Positions 10,298 to 18,945 of a stretch of 64,000 bases of DNA are shown in pieces. The notes beneath the pieces were generated by a model. That model saw nothing but the letters and a program-made list of their open reading frames with translations. It was not told the DNA's origin and ran no database searches. A program made the translations under genes and the position numbers. Position 1 is the stretch's first letter, and each line of letters begins with the position of its first letter. The DNA lies in the NCBI RefSeq assembly GCF_947502065.1, contig NZ_CANMYE010000003.1, positions 414,297-478,296 of the forward strand, read 5' to 3'. This DNA comes from an uncultured Pseudoteredinibacter sp. (GTDB lineage: Bacteria; Pseudomonadota; Gammaproteobacteria; Pseudomonadales; Cellvibrionaceae).

Positions 10298-11359
10298 ATG
10301 ACATTTAATAAGCCAGTGCCCCAGCACAATTACAGTTGCTCCAACGCCTATTTCAGAGCCGTCTTAGATACTGCGGTTTCATTAGGCCTTGAAAGAGCCT
10401 CCCTGCTTGAAACCTTAGATATCTCAACAGATTTAATTGCCGAGCCGAATGGCCGCATTCCAATGGACAAAGCTGTGCAACTATTAGAGCTGGGTGCAAA
10501 ATTATCTGGAAATCCAGATATAGGCCTCTATGTTGGACAGCATATTAAAGCTGGCTCCTTTGGCCTTTTGGGGTACTTGAGCCAATGCAGTGCGAGCGTT
10601 TTAGAAGCCAGTCAGTTAATGATCAAATTCAAGAGAATCGTTTTCGATGCGGGTGACACCGATATGCACGAAGAAGGCGATATGACGGTCTATACTTGGA
10701 GTGCAATCAAGAAAGAATATTCCGAGCAGCGTTATTTAGTAGACGCTATCTTTTCTGGCTGGGTCCATTTTACCGCCTTGAGCACTTCCATGCAGGGCCT
10801 TGTCAAAAAAGTAGAACTCAGCTACGAAGCACCAGCTAGTAGCAAAGAGCATCATCAGCTTTTTGATTGCGAAGTCGAGTTTTCTTGCCCGCACAATCGC
10901 ATCTATGTGCGCAGCGAAGATGTAAAGCGTCCATCACCACAAGCCAACATCGAAATTTTTGAAGCGCTTAATCAACAAGCCTGCAACTTTTTAGATAAAC
11001 TTAATTCTCAAAGCTCCACAACAGCCACTATTCGCCACCACCTCTACCGACTACTCCCCAAAGGAGAAGCGAATATTGAAAGTGTCGCTCTTGCACTGAC
11101 AGTTAATCGCAGAACATTGCAGCGCAAACTTGAGCAGGAACAAACAAACTTTAGAGCGGTTCTAAACACTTTAAGAAAGGAGCTTTGTGAGCAATACTTA
11201 AAAGATAGTAGCCTGTCTATATTAGACGTGGCACTACTTTTAGGGTTTTCAGACAATAGCGCCTTCACGTCTTGGCACCGAAGCTGGTGGGATGGACAAT
11301 CCCCAACTAAACATAGAGAAGAGTTACTCAGTAACGGTAGAGGTTCGCCGGCCTTTTAA
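10298..11359 (+). CDS. AraC-family regulator with Arabinose_bd-type N-domain
   Basis: 353 residues. The N-terminal ~200 residues match the Arabinose_bd/OruR-type domain (IPMDKAVQLLELGAKLSGNPDIGLYVGQHI and SFGLLGYLSQCS). The C-terminus is a double helix-turn-helix (VALALTVNRRTLQRKLEQE, then SILDVALLLGFSDNSAFTSWHRSWWDGQSPTKHR). It is transcribed divergently from the amidohydrolase across 170 bp. Divergent AraC regulators usually control the facing genes, so the amidohydrolase and the TonB receptor downstream of it are the likely targets. This is inference from position. It converges with the TauE-family gene 40 bp beyond its stop. Confidence 0.9.
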   Translation: MTFNKPVPQHNYSCSNAYFRAVLDTAVSLGLERASLLETLDISTDLIAEPNGRIPMDKAVQLLELGAKLSGNPDIGLYVGQHIKAGSFGLLGYLSQCSASVLEASQLMIKFKRIVFDAGDTDMHEEGDMTVYTWSAIKKEYSEQRYLVDAIFSGWVHFTALSTSMQGLVKKVELSYEAPASSKEHHQLFDCEVEFSCPHNRIYVRSEDVKRPSPQANIEIFEALNQQACNFLDKLNSQSSTTATIRHHLYRLLPKGEANIESVALALTVNRRTLQRKLEQEQTNFRAVLNTLRKELCEQYLKDSSLSILDVALLLGFSDNSAFTSWHRSWWDGQSPTKHREELLSNGRGSPAF

Positions 11360-11398
11360 TCTATCAAACCCTGCAGCGACGAAATCTAAGCAAAGCAA

Positions 11399-12244
11399 TT
11401 ACTGTTTTTCCCCTGAGTCATCAGTTGAGGCTTTGTTATTCAGGCCTTCGTGGTTCATACCTTCGTGGTTCATGCCTTCGTGGTTCATGCCTTCGTGGTT
11501 CATGCCTTCGTGGTTCATGCCTTCATGCTTCATACCTTGATGACTTGAACCATGTCCTGCATGTGCACCATGCCCAGAATGAGATAGGGGCATCCAAAGC
11601 GTCCAAACACCAAAAGCAATAATACTCAGCGCGAAGAAACGCCGAACGGCAATATTTTGAAACAAAGACTTAAAGCTTTCTGCGGCCCATCCACTTGCTA
11701 ACACCGCCGGAAGTGTTCCTAGGCCAAAACCCAACATCGCAATAGCACCACCATAGGAACTACCTTGCGCAACAGAATAAGCCAGAGCACTGTAAACCAT
11801 GCCACAGGGGAGAAAGCCCCAAGCCAGACCAAGCAATACTGCTTGGCCAGAATTATTGACGGGCAACAGGGGCTTCGTTAAAGGTTGAATATATCGCCAT
11901 AGATAAGACCCAACTCGCTCGAGATAACTCAAACCGCGCCACCAATTAGCGAGGTAGAGCCCCATAGCAATCAATAAAAGCCCTGCAATAATGCGCAGTA
12001 CAGAGTTCGCCCCTATTTGGTTGCCGATGGTACCAGCAAGTAGCCCCAACAAGGCGTAACTACTTATGCGTCCAAGGTTATAACTCAGCAGAATGCCGTA
12101 ACGCTTGACTCGCTTCTCAGGGCCTATAGCAAAGCCCAAAGCCGAGGCGATTCCGCCACACATTCCTAAACAGTGGCCGCTACCTAATAGGCCTACACTA
12201 AACGTGGTTAGAAAAACCGGCCAAAGAGAAACAATATCCGCCAT
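11399..12244 (-). CDS. TauE/SafE-like (DsbD_2) membrane protein with Met/His-rich repeat tail
   Basis: 281 residues. The core has about six membrane segments and the family motif GSGHCLGMCGGIASAL near residue 22. A second motif, FLPCGMVYSALAY, lies near residue 150. The C-terminal ~50 residues are rich in His and Met (HSGHGAHAGHGSSHQ, then GMNHE units repeated in tandem). Genes of this type often follow ccoS in cbb3 oxidase clusters, and here the start lies 18 bp after ccoS. A role in copper or thiol handling during oxidase assembly is plausible, and the tail looks like a soft-metal-binding sink. The sulfite exporter family name should not be read as function. The tail repeat is encoded by 15-bp DNA repeats. 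Confidence 0.88.
   Translation of the reverse strand: MADIVSLWPVFLTTFSVGLLGSGHCLGMCGGIASALGFAIGPEKRVKRYGILLSYNLGRISSYALLGLLAGTIGNQIGANSVLRIIAGLLLIAMGLYLANWWRGLSYLERVGSYLWRYIQPLTKPLLPVNNSGQAVLLGLAWGFLPCGMVYSALAYSVAQGSSYGGAIAMLGFGLGTLPAVLASGWAAESFKSLFQNIAVRRFFALSIIAFGVWTLWMPLSHSGHGAHAGHGSSHQGMKHEGMNHEGMNHEGMNHEGMNHEGMNHEGLNNKASTDDSGEKQ
11444..11533. repeat. 15-bp in-frame tandem repeat encoding GMNHE units
   Basis: Six consecutive 15-bp units with plus-strand consensus GCCTTCGTGGTTCAT start at 11444, 11459, 11474, 11489, 11504 and 11519. The middle units are identical, the one at 11459 differs by one base and the last is degenerate. A more diverged unit may follow at 11534. The period is five codons, so gain or loss of a unit lengthens or shortens the tail without a frameshift. 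Confidence 0.95.
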
Positions 12245-12262
12245 ACTTCAACTTTTCTGTCA

Positions 12263-12463
12263 TTAATCTGGGTTGCTGCTTTCGCTACTTTCAGCCTGGC
12301 GCTTCTCTTGTTTTGGGGCAGGCTGTTCTTCATCAAATAAAATGCGCTGCCCTTCGGTATCCAAGTCGTCAAACTGATGATTATCAACTGCCCAAAAAAA
12401 TACCTTGGCAGCGACAATTACAAAGACGATGGCGATGGGGATTAAAATATATAAGCTGTCCAT
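12263..12463 (-). CDS. ccoS: cbb3 oxidase maturation protein CcoS
   Basis: A small protein of 66 residues with one N-terminal membrane helix (SLYILIPIAIVFVIVAAKVFFWAV), followed by the family feature NHQFDDLDTEGQRILFDEE and a charged tail. CcoS is needed for insertion of haem and copper into the CcoN subunit in bacteria where it has been studied. It sits 25 bp after ccoI and 18 bp before the TauE-like gene on the same strand, in the usual ccoGHIS order. Confidence 0.93.
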   Translation of the reverse strand: MDSLYILIPIAIVFVIVAAKVFFWAVDNHQFDDLDTEGQRILFDEEQPAPKQEKRQAESSESSNPD

Positions 12464-12488
12464 TTTGCACCTCAGCGTTAAGGCTGAC

Positions 12489-14873
12489 TCATAGCTTGTT
12501 TAAACGCAGTGCATTAAGCACCACAATTAACGAGCTGGCCGACATTCCAATAGCCGCCGCATATGGAGGCACCAAGCCCGCAGCTGCCAAAGGTAATGCA
12601 CAGACATTATAGCCAATTGCCCAAGCCATATTTTGGGAAATAATTTTTCGGGCAAAAAAGCTACTGTCTATCGCTTTTGGCAATGCTCGAAGATCACCAC
12701 TTAATAACAAGCTATCGGCATGGGTCTGTGCAATATCACTGGCGCCAGACATAGCGACAGAAACATCGGCACCTGAAAGTACCGGCACGTCGTTAATACC
12801 ATCCCCAACCATCATTACCGTTTCGCCCTGCTCCTGATACGATCGAACCTTCGAAAGTTTCTGCTCAGGGGAAACCAAGGCGCTAGCTTCGCCGATATTT
12901 AATTGCTCGGCAATGTGACATACCGTCGCAGTGGCATCGCCAGATAAGAGTTCTATCTGTACTTGCTTGTCACGTAACTGCGAAATAGCAGGCTCTGCAC
13001 TCTCACGTAGTGGATCTTGTAAAAATATCTCCGCAGTAAGCTCACCATTGACAGCCAACACAATAGCTTGCGTATCAATAGGGTTGTCCGCCAACACAAA
13101 TGCGGCGCGGCCCAGTCGAAGCTCTTTACCCTGCCACAAGCCACTTACACCCGCTCCGGTATGGGATTGAATATTCTCTATTTCCAGTTGCTGCTCAAAA
13201 CCACGAAACGCCTTGGCAATCGGATGGCTATTACCTCGTTCAAGTGCTGCCGCCAAGGAAAGAACCTTTTCTTCACTTAGGTCGTTTTGATGGCATATCA
13301 CCTTGGCAACCGTTGGCTGTCCTTCGGTTAAGGTTCCGGTTTTATCAAAAACCACTCTGGAAAGCTTAGTCAGCGTTTCAATCACATGACCTTTTACAAT
13401 CAATAAGCCTTGTCGACGCAGGCGATTAGTCGCCGCCGTTAGCGCCACCGGTGTAGCCAATGACAATGCACAAGGACAGGTAACCACCAATACCGACAAG
13501 GTGATCCAAAGCGCATCTTCTGGTTTATATTGCCACCAGAATAAAAACACAGCGGCCGCGATAATCAAAACTGCCGCAACAAAATAGGCTGCCACTCTAT
13601 CGGCTATCGCCACCTGGGCGGGCTTTTCCTGCTCCGCTTGGGCCACTAAACGCGAAATAGAAGATAAGCGCGTGTTATTTCCGAGGGCTGTAACTTTAAT
13701 CCAAAGCGGGCTTTCGCCATTGACTGTGCCTGCCGCAACATTTTGGCCAACAGTTTTCGCCACCGCCATTGATTCACCCGTTAACAAGGATTCATCAACT
13801 TGGCTACGCCCTTCCAATACATGACCATCACAGGGAATCGTTTCCCCCGACATCACCATTACAGTGTCGCCAGCATTGATTAATTTTAAGGGTACTGTCT
13901 CTACATTTTTATCGCTATCGCAGCGATGCGCGGTAGGTGGTAACAACTGCGCTAAATTACCCGCGGCAAAGCCGGCTCTATGCCTTGCCCGCATTTCTAG
14001 ATAGCGGCCAATCAAGAGCAGGAAGGTAAACATCGAAACAGAATCGAAATAGACATCAGGGCCGCTGCTTATCGTGGCCCACACACTAGCTGAATACGCT
14101 AGGATAATGGCAATGGAAACCGGCACATCCATAACCAGATGGCGAGTTTTAATAGCGCGCCATGCTGCTTGATAAAAAGGCACGGCACTGTAGAAGACTA
14201 CCGGCGTTGCAAAAAGAAAGCTGATAAAACGTAAATAGCCCTGCCATTGATCACTTATGCCGAATAGCTCACCGCCATACAACGCAATTGCTACCATGCC
14301 GACCTGCATCATGCCTAGGCCGGCAATGCTTAAGCGACGTAAAGCCTTGCGGTTTTCATCATCGAGTAGGCGATTTTGGTTTTCATCAGTCGCCGGCTGT
14401 GGCCTAAAGCCAATATCGCTTAGGCTGGAAAAAATCTCACTAAGTGAGCCTTCAGACTCATCGTAACTTATCCAACAGCGATGGGTACTGGCATTAACCC
14501 GAACCTTGCTCACTTGAGGCAAACGTTGAACATGCTGCTCGATTAACCAAACACAGGCCGCGCAAGTAATTCCACCTAGCAGTAATTGCGCCTGTCTTTC
14601 ACTGCCGTCCAACTGTAATACGAAGTCCTGTTGGACTTCAGGCAGATCATAAACGGTCCAACTGTGTTGGGAGTCTTCGTCAGGACGATCAGCGCTTTCG
14701 CTGCGATACTGGTAAAACTGAGTTAGCCCGCCATTCACAATAGCACTGGCCACAGCCTGACAGCCCACGCAACACATGGGCTGAGAGACACCTTCAATTT
14801 CTACTGGGAAATCAGCGCCGGCTGGGATTTCTAACTGACAGTGAAAACAGCGCTCTTCGGCTGCTTGACTCAC
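12489..14873 (-). CDS. ccoI: Copper-translocating P-type ATPase CcoI
   Basis: 794 residues. The N-terminus has a Cys-rich segment of the ATPase-IB N-terminal type (CFHCQLEIP...CCVGCQA). An HMA metal-binding domain with GITCAACVWL follows (Cys104, Cys107). Eight membrane helices include the ion-binding VTCPCALSLATPVAL near residue 463. The phosphorylation loop is FDKTGTLTEGQ near 510, and the hinge is GDGINDVPVLSGADVSVAM near 691. CcoI exports copper to the periplasm for the cbb3 oxidase binuclear centre. Its ATG overlaps the ccoH stop by 4 bp, indicating translational coupling. Length is normal for the family. Confidence 0.96.
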   Translation of the reverse strand: MSQAAEERCFHCQLEIPAGADFPVEIEGVSQPMCCVGCQAVASAIVNGGLTQFYQYRSESADRPDEDSQHSWTVYDLPEVQQDFVLQLDGSERQAQLLLGGITCAACVWLIEQHVQRLPQVSKVRVNASTHRCWISYDESEGSLSEIFSSLSDIGFRPQPATDENQNRLLDDENRKALRRLSIAGLGMMQVGMVAIALYGGELFGISDQWQGYLRFISFLFATPVVFYSAVPFYQAAWRAIKTRHLVMDVPVSIAIILAYSASVWATISSGPDVYFDSVSMFTFLLLIGRYLEMRARHRAGFAAGNLAQLLPPTAHRCDSDKNVETVPLKLINAGDTVMVMSGETIPCDGHVLEGRSQVDESLLTGESMAVAKTVGQNVAAGTVNGESPLWIKVTALGNNTRLSSISRLVAQAEQEKPAQVAIADRVAAYFVAAVLIIAAAVFLFWWQYKPEDALWITLSVLVVTCPCALSLATPVALTAATNRLRRQGLLIVKGHVIETLTKLSRVVFDKTGTLTEGQPTVAKVICHQNDLSEEKVLSLAAALERGNSHPIAKAFRGFEQQLEIENIQSHTGAGVSGLWQGKELRLGRAAFVLADNPIDTQAIVLAVNGELTAEIFLQDPLRESAEPAISQLRDKQVQIELLSGDATATVCHIAEQLNIGEASALVSPEQKLSKVRSYQEQGETVMMVGDGINDVPVLSGADVSVAMSGASDIAQTHADSLLLSGDLRALPKAIDSSFFARKIISQNMAWAIGYNVCALPLAAAGLVPPYAAAIGMSASSLIVVLNALRLNKL

Positions 14874-15385
14874 TGGCCACCCATCTTGGCGATCTTGCTG
14901 TCTTTGAAGTTAATGTCACCATTGAGGCGCCATTCCACTTCATTGATATCACCTACCGGAGACAGGCGAAGATACTGACGGAAAGTAAGCTGATGCTCTA
15001 AATCACCACGATAGCGATTTCCTTGCAGCTGATGCATAAGCACAATGCGGTCATATTCATGGTTGGTCGGGTGAATAATCTCTAGCTGTAGCTGCTCAGG
15101 GTCATTCACCAGACCTGTTACATCCATCAAAATATCGCCAACTTCAAGATCAAATTCAACCTGAGCGGCCAAGCCTAACTCTTTAGCTCGCTCATCCTGC
15201 TCTAAACGCTGATTGATCATTAAGCCATCTTTGTAATAGTTATCACTGACCACTGAGTCATCAGCGTTAACTGCCAAGTAAATGGTATAGGCGCAGGCAA
15301 TAACAACAGAGCCTGGTAAGGCAATGAGTAACCAAGGGTAAAACTGCTTGTACCAAGGTACGGTATCTTCAATGGGCGCAGGCAT
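14870..15385 (-). CDS. ccoH: cbb3 oxidase assembly protein CcoH (FixH)
   Basis: 171 residues with one N-terminal membrane helix (PWLLIALPGSVVIACAYTIYLAV), then the FixH signature SVVSDNYYKDGLMINQRLEQD and a periplasmic beta-rich domain. CcoH stays associated with the cbb3 complex and is needed for its stable assembly in characterised species. It overlaps ccoI by 4 bp. A terminator and a separate promoter lie between it and ccoG, so ccoH, ccoI, ccoS and the TauE-like gene probably form their own transcript. Confidence 0.94.
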   Translation of the reverse strand: MPAPIEDTVPWYKQFYPWLLIALPGSVVIACAYTIYLAVNADDSVVSDNYYKDGLMINQRLEQDERAKELGLAAQVEFDLEVGDILMDVTGLVNDPEQLQLEIIHPTNHEYDRIVLMHQLQGNRYRGDLEHQLTFRQYLRLSPVGDINEVEWRLNGDINFKDSKIAKMGGQ

Positions 15386-15460
15386 ATCAGCATCCTATTC
15401 GCTAAAACTTATAACTGGCTAGAAACTAAGGGCTTTTTACAGGGCCCTTTAATCCGGGGC

Positions 15461-15501
15461 ATTATAAACTAAGCCCCTTGAAAGTGCTGTATCTGGATCA
15501 A
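15461..15501 (-). promoter_or_regulatory. Anr/FNR-like class II promoter for ccoH-ccoI-ccoS
   Basis: On the minus strand TTGATCCAGATACA (15488-15501) matches 8 of the 10 fixed bases of the FNR box TTGAT-N4-ATCAA. A perfect TATAAT lies at 15461-15466. The box centre is about 31 bp upstream of the -10 centre, the class II arrangement. The start would be near 15454, about 70 nt before the ccoH ATG. Confidence 0.55.
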
Positions 15502-15547
15502 GTAGATGCAGGTTCTTTACCTGTTAAGAACCCTAAAGCCCAAATAA

Positions 15548-15571
15548 AAAGGCAGCCAATAGGCTGCCTTT
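15548..15571 (-). terminator. Intrinsic terminator after ccoG
   Basis: AAAGGCAGCC and GGCTGCCTTT form a 10-bp stem with a 4-nt loop, followed on the minus strand by further Ts. It lies 30 bp after the ccoG stop and separates ccoG from ccoH. Confidence 0.85.
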
Positions 15572-15600
15572 TGCTTACATCAAGCTACTCTTGGTGGCAA

Positions 15601-17034
15601 TTACTTCGGTGCCGGTCCGATAAAGCTAGCCTTTTGAATGGCGTGCACGGTTTCATCGTCTTCAGCTTCAACCACGAAATAAATGGTCGATTTGGTGGAA
15701 TTCAGTTTGTCTCGATCGATTCTCACACTCACTGGTAAGGAGAAAATCTCACCCTCTTCCAAGTAGGCGCGATATTTCTTCTTCATGCGGTAGTCGCTTG
15801 GTGACTCACCCGTCTCGTCAGCCTGAACGTCCACACTGAAATAACTTTCACCACGGCCCATATTGTTAATCTTAACCATATAGACGTTCTCGATGTATTC
15901 AGGCGTTTCGCGGAACAGTTTGGCGCCACGATCCCGGATAACATCTACTCCTAATGGAGTACGAGTGCCAACGGTATAAGCAAATAAGCCGATCATTAAA
16001 CACACGGCTATTACATAGCCAATGAATCGTGGGCGAAGTACATGAGTCTCGCCAGTCTCCATGGCATCTTGCGTTGTAAATCGAATCAAACCACGCGGGT
16101 ACTTCATTCGATCCATGACGCTGTCACAGGCGTCCGCACATAAACCACAGTCAATACACTCATACTGCAAGCCATCGCGAATATCGATATCTACTGGGCA
16201 GACCTGCACACACCAGCCGCAGTCAATACAGTCACCTAAGCCTTTGGCTTTGTAATCTTCACGCGCTTTACGCTTACCGCGCGATTCACCGCGAGCCTCA
16301 TCATAGGTAACCAGCATGGTGTCGCGATCATACATAACAGACTGAAAGCGAGCATATGGGCACATGTATTTACACACCTGCTCGCGTAAAAACCCTGCAT
16401 TGCCATAAGTCGCTGCGGCAAAGAAGAAGACCCAAAAGGCACCGGCTGGATGCGCATTAAAAGTAAATAAATCTACGGTTAAGTCTTTTACTCCGTAAAA
16501 ATACCCAATAAATGTCAGACCGGTAATAAATGAGATTAAGAACCACAAGCCATGCTTGGCGGCTTTTTTACGAAACTTGGTAAAGCTCCATGGGGCCTTA
16601 TCAAGTTTAATTCGAGCATTACGATCACCTTCGCATTTATCTTCCGCCCAGATGAACATTAGTGTCCAAACAGTTTGTGGACAGGTAAATCCACACCACA
16701 CTCGTCCAACTAGTACGGTGACGGTAAATAAGGTAAATGCAGCAATAATTAACAACCAGGCCAGCAGCATAAAGTCTTGGGGCCAGAAGGTTGTCCATAG
16801 AATGTGGAATTTGCGCTCCGGCAGGTCAAACAATACGGCTTGTCGCCCTTCAATGTTAAACCAAGGCAACAACATAAAGCCCAGCAGCAGCGGTATACCG
16901 GTATAACGTCGCAAGCGTTGGTAAAAGCCTTTTACTTTTCGGGTATAAATTTTGTTGGAGCCCGCTTCATATAAGTCGATATATTGCTTTTTGGGCTTGC
17001 TTTCCACTTCCGTGGTAGGAATCTTATCAGTCAC
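15601..17034 (-). CDS. ccoG: cbb3 maturation ferredoxin-like protein CcoG (FixG/RdxA family)
   Basis: 477 residues. Several membrane helices contain GRVWCGFTCPQTVWT. Two 4Fe-4S motifs follow in a cytoplasmic loop (CIDCGWCVQVCPVDIDIRDG and CIDCGLCADACDSVM). A C-terminal IgG-like FixG domain extends to the end. CcoG has been described as a cupric reductase that supports copper delivery to the cbb3 oxidase. It lies between ccoP and ccoH as expected, but a 1-kb gap with inverted repeats separates it from ccoP, so it probably has its own promoter. Confidence 0.95.
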   Translation of the reverse strand: MTDKIPTTEVESKPKKQYIDLYEAGSNKIYTRKVKGFYQRLRRYTGIPLLLGFMLLPWFNIEGRQAVLFDLPERKFHILWTTFWPQDFMLLAWLLIIAAFTLFTVTVLVGRVWCGFTCPQTVWTLMFIWAEDKCEGDRNARIKLDKAPWSFTKFRKKAAKHGLWFLISFITGLTFIGYFYGVKDLTVDLFTFNAHPAGAFWVFFFAAATYGNAGFLREQVCKYMCPYARFQSVMYDRDTMLVTYDEARGESRGKRKAREDYKAKGLGDCIDCGWCVQVCPVDIDIRDGLQYECIDCGLCADACDSVMDRMKYPRGLIRFTTQDAMETGETHVLRPRFIGYVIAVCLMIGLFAYTVGTRTPLGVDVIRDRGAKLFRETPEYIENVYMVKINNMGRGESYFSVDVQADETGESPSDYRMKKKYRAYLEEGEIFSLPVSVRIDRDKLNSTKSTIYFVVEAEDDETVHAIQKASFIGPAPK

Positions 17035-17415
17035 AACGAGACCTCTTCAGGTTTTCCCAGTATTTGTCTGGGTATCACGGCTATTCACATGCTTTACATG
17101 CTTCCATCAATCGCTCGTGCCGCTTTAGCGGTTCTTTTTAGTTGATCGCCCGGACGAGCAATCTAGGTTGGGCTTTAGCCCTTTAAAAATTATGGTTTTA
17201 ATAACGCCTTACACTAAGGATATGCCACAATCTTTTATGGCGCGAATGTTAAACCTTTTATTACTTTAACTCTAGCTTATATAAGTCCATTTACTTGCAC
17301 TGGATCAACTAAAAGCCTATCCCCTTCTCTATCGGCAATTACTCGGTAATAGTGAGATTCATTTAGCACTACCTGACCACCCATTGCCTTAAAAAACTGG
17401 AGATCTGACCGGCTA
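17035..17415. other. Gap upstream of ccoG without a recognisable gene
   Basis: This holds the presumed ccoG 5' region. A small GC hairpin (CCGCTTTAGCGG) lies near 17130, and an A/T-rich stretch containing the palindrome CTTATATAAG lies near 17280. No FNR box with two good half-sites was found and no open frame is convincing. The spacing to ccoP is unusually large for a cco cluster. Confidence 0.5.
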
Positions 17416-17521
17416 TTCTAATTGCTATAGGGCTTTTTAGGGGCGCAAAAAACGGCATCCATGCCAGCTCTCGTCCTCATCCGAATCGGACAAGCCCTAA
17501 AAAGCCCTATAGCAATTAGAA
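17416..17521. repeat. 106-bp inverted-repeat element A
   Basis: Perfect 27-base arms at 17416-17442 and 17495-17521 flank a 52-base interior. The interior has its own palindromes: GGCATCCATGCC (17454-17465) and TCCGAATCGGA. No open frame is inside. The layout suggests a small palindromic mobile element or a strong RNA hairpin. It resembles element B at 17698-17798 in size and in having a GCATGGAYGC-type inner hairpin. Confidence 0.85.
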
Positions 17522-17697
17522 CATCCTACATTAGCTTTCTATTCAGGATAGCTTTAAAGCGGAAAGCTGACCAACCACCTGATAGGCTCCTCCATAATTA
17601 GTACATTGATCAAGACGTGAATTCATCACCTCATTTCAATTGCCAGCAATACTGCCAAAACCTAGCTAATTATAAGTTAGAGCCACAAATGCAAGAT

Positions 17698-17798
17698 ACT
17701 GGGTTGGGGTAGTGATTTGGAGTGACTAGGCTCCTGGATGGAACGGGTGGCTGCATGGACGCAGCATTCGGAACGGAAAATCACTACCCCAGCCCAGT
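17698..17798. repeat. 101-bp inverted-repeat element B
   Basis: Twenty-one-base arms at 17698-17718 and 17778-17798 pair throughout with one G-T wobble. The interior has the hairpin GCTGCATGGACGCAGC (17750-17765). It sits 177 bp from element A in the same intergenic gap and has no coding frame. The rest of 17522-18000 shows nothing I can name. Confidence 0.8.
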
Positions 17799-17979
17799 GT
17801 CTGGTCAGTAGTCACTGTAATCAAAAACTATAACTTCTCTTTTAATAATAAGAGTTCCGGCCAAAATACCGCCAACTAATTATTACAACGAAAGATGTTC
17901 CACCCAGGATTGCGACAGCTGGTTGAGGGCGACGTGTTTATCAAAATAGGAAATTGATAAACACAGTAGATAAAAAACA

Positions 17980-18013
17980 AAAACGCCACGCTGGTTTCCC
18001 AGGGTGGCGTTTT
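17980..18013 (-). terminator. Intrinsic terminator after ccoP
   Basis: AAAACGCCAC and GTGGCGTTTT pair across a 14-nt loop that can pair further (CTGG/CCAG). On the minus strand it is followed by a long T-rich tract. It ends the ccoNOQP transcript 24 bp after the ccoP stop. Confidence 0.9.
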
Positions 18014-18036
18014 AAGCTTGTTTGATTAATTAAAAA

Positions 18037-18939
18037 TTAATCTTGAGACAAGCTGTATACATAAGCGGTCAACATGCGAATCTTGTCTTCACGTAGTTTA
18101 TCAGCCTGAGCTGGCATTACGTTAGCACGACCGGCACGAACAGAGTGACGGATACCTTCGCCAGTTCCTTCGTATAGCCAGATGCTATCAGTCAAGTTAG
18201 GCGCACCCAACATCTTGTTACCTGTACCATCAGGACCGTGACAAGCTACACAAGTCGTATTGTAAACCTGCATTCCTTTTTCTAGCTTAGCAGCATCGTG
18301 CTCTTGGCCAGACATCTTCAGAACATACTCAGCAACAGCTACTACACCATCTTCACCGATTACATCACCCCAAGGAGGCATTGCACCGTTACGACCGTGA
18401 GTAATACTCATTTCAATTTCAGCAGGTGTTCCGCCGTACAACCAATCTTTATCGGTTAGGTTCGGGAAGCCCACGTTACCGCCACCATCAGCACCGTGAC
18501 ATACAGCACAGTTGTTGGCGAACAAACGAGTACCAATCTTCATGGCCTTAGGATCTGCAGCAATATCTTCGATTTTCATGTCTTTATACTGACCGAAAGT
18601 CTCAGAATATTTTACATTGGCTTTTTCCATCTCAGCTTCCCACTGACCGACAGAAGTCCAACCTAAAACACCTTTCCAGTTACCTAGAGCTGGGTACATT
18701 ACAAAATAGATCGCACCGAACACCAAAGTAATAACAAACATCTGGAACCACCACTTTGGAAGCGGGTTATCGTATTCCTGAATGCCGTCGTACTCGTGGC
18801 CAGTGGTTTCGTTTTCTGGATCATCATCATCGCTAACAGCAACTTTCTTGTTCGCGAACAAGACCCAGCAGATCAATACTAAGTTGGTTAAGGTTAATAA
18901 AATTACCCACCAACTCCAAAATGTAGTCAACATATTCAA
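18037..18939 (-). CDS. ccoP: cbb3 oxidase dihaem subunit CcoP
   Basis: 300 residues. Two N-terminal hydrophobic segments are followed by two cytochrome c domains with haem-binding CAVCH (about residue 145) and CVACH (about residue 231) motifs. Each is followed by a downstream Met-containing segment (NGAMPPWG and ANVMPAQ) that can supply the sixth haem ligand. CcoP passes electrons to CcoO/CcoN in the membrane-bound high-affinity oxidase. It starts 6 bp after ccoQ. Confidence 0.97.
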   Translation of the reverse strand: MNMLTTFWSWWVILLTLTNLVLICWVLFANKKVAVSDDDDPENETTGHEYDGIQEYDNPLPKWWFQMFVITLVFGAIYFVMYPALGNWKGVLGWTSVGQWEAEMEKANVKYSETFGQYKDMKIEDIAADPKAMKIGTRLFANNCAVCHGADGGGNVGFPNLTDKDWLYGGTPAEIEMSITHGRNGAMPPWGDVIGEDGVVAVAEYVLKMSGQEHDAAKLEKGMQVYNTTCVACHGPDGTGNKMLGAPNLTDSIWLYEGTGEGIRHSVRAGRANVMPAQADKLREDKIRMLTAYVYSLSQD

Positions 18940-18945
18940 ATACCT

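Noticed and set aside
16556..16906. 116-codon plus-strand frame
   Set aside because: Antisense to ccoG, which is fully supported by motifs on the other strand.
17416..17798. Integron attC sites or a CRISPR array
   Set aside because: The inverted repeats lack attC-type GTTRRRY/RYYYAAC core sites and there is no regular repeat-spacer pattern.
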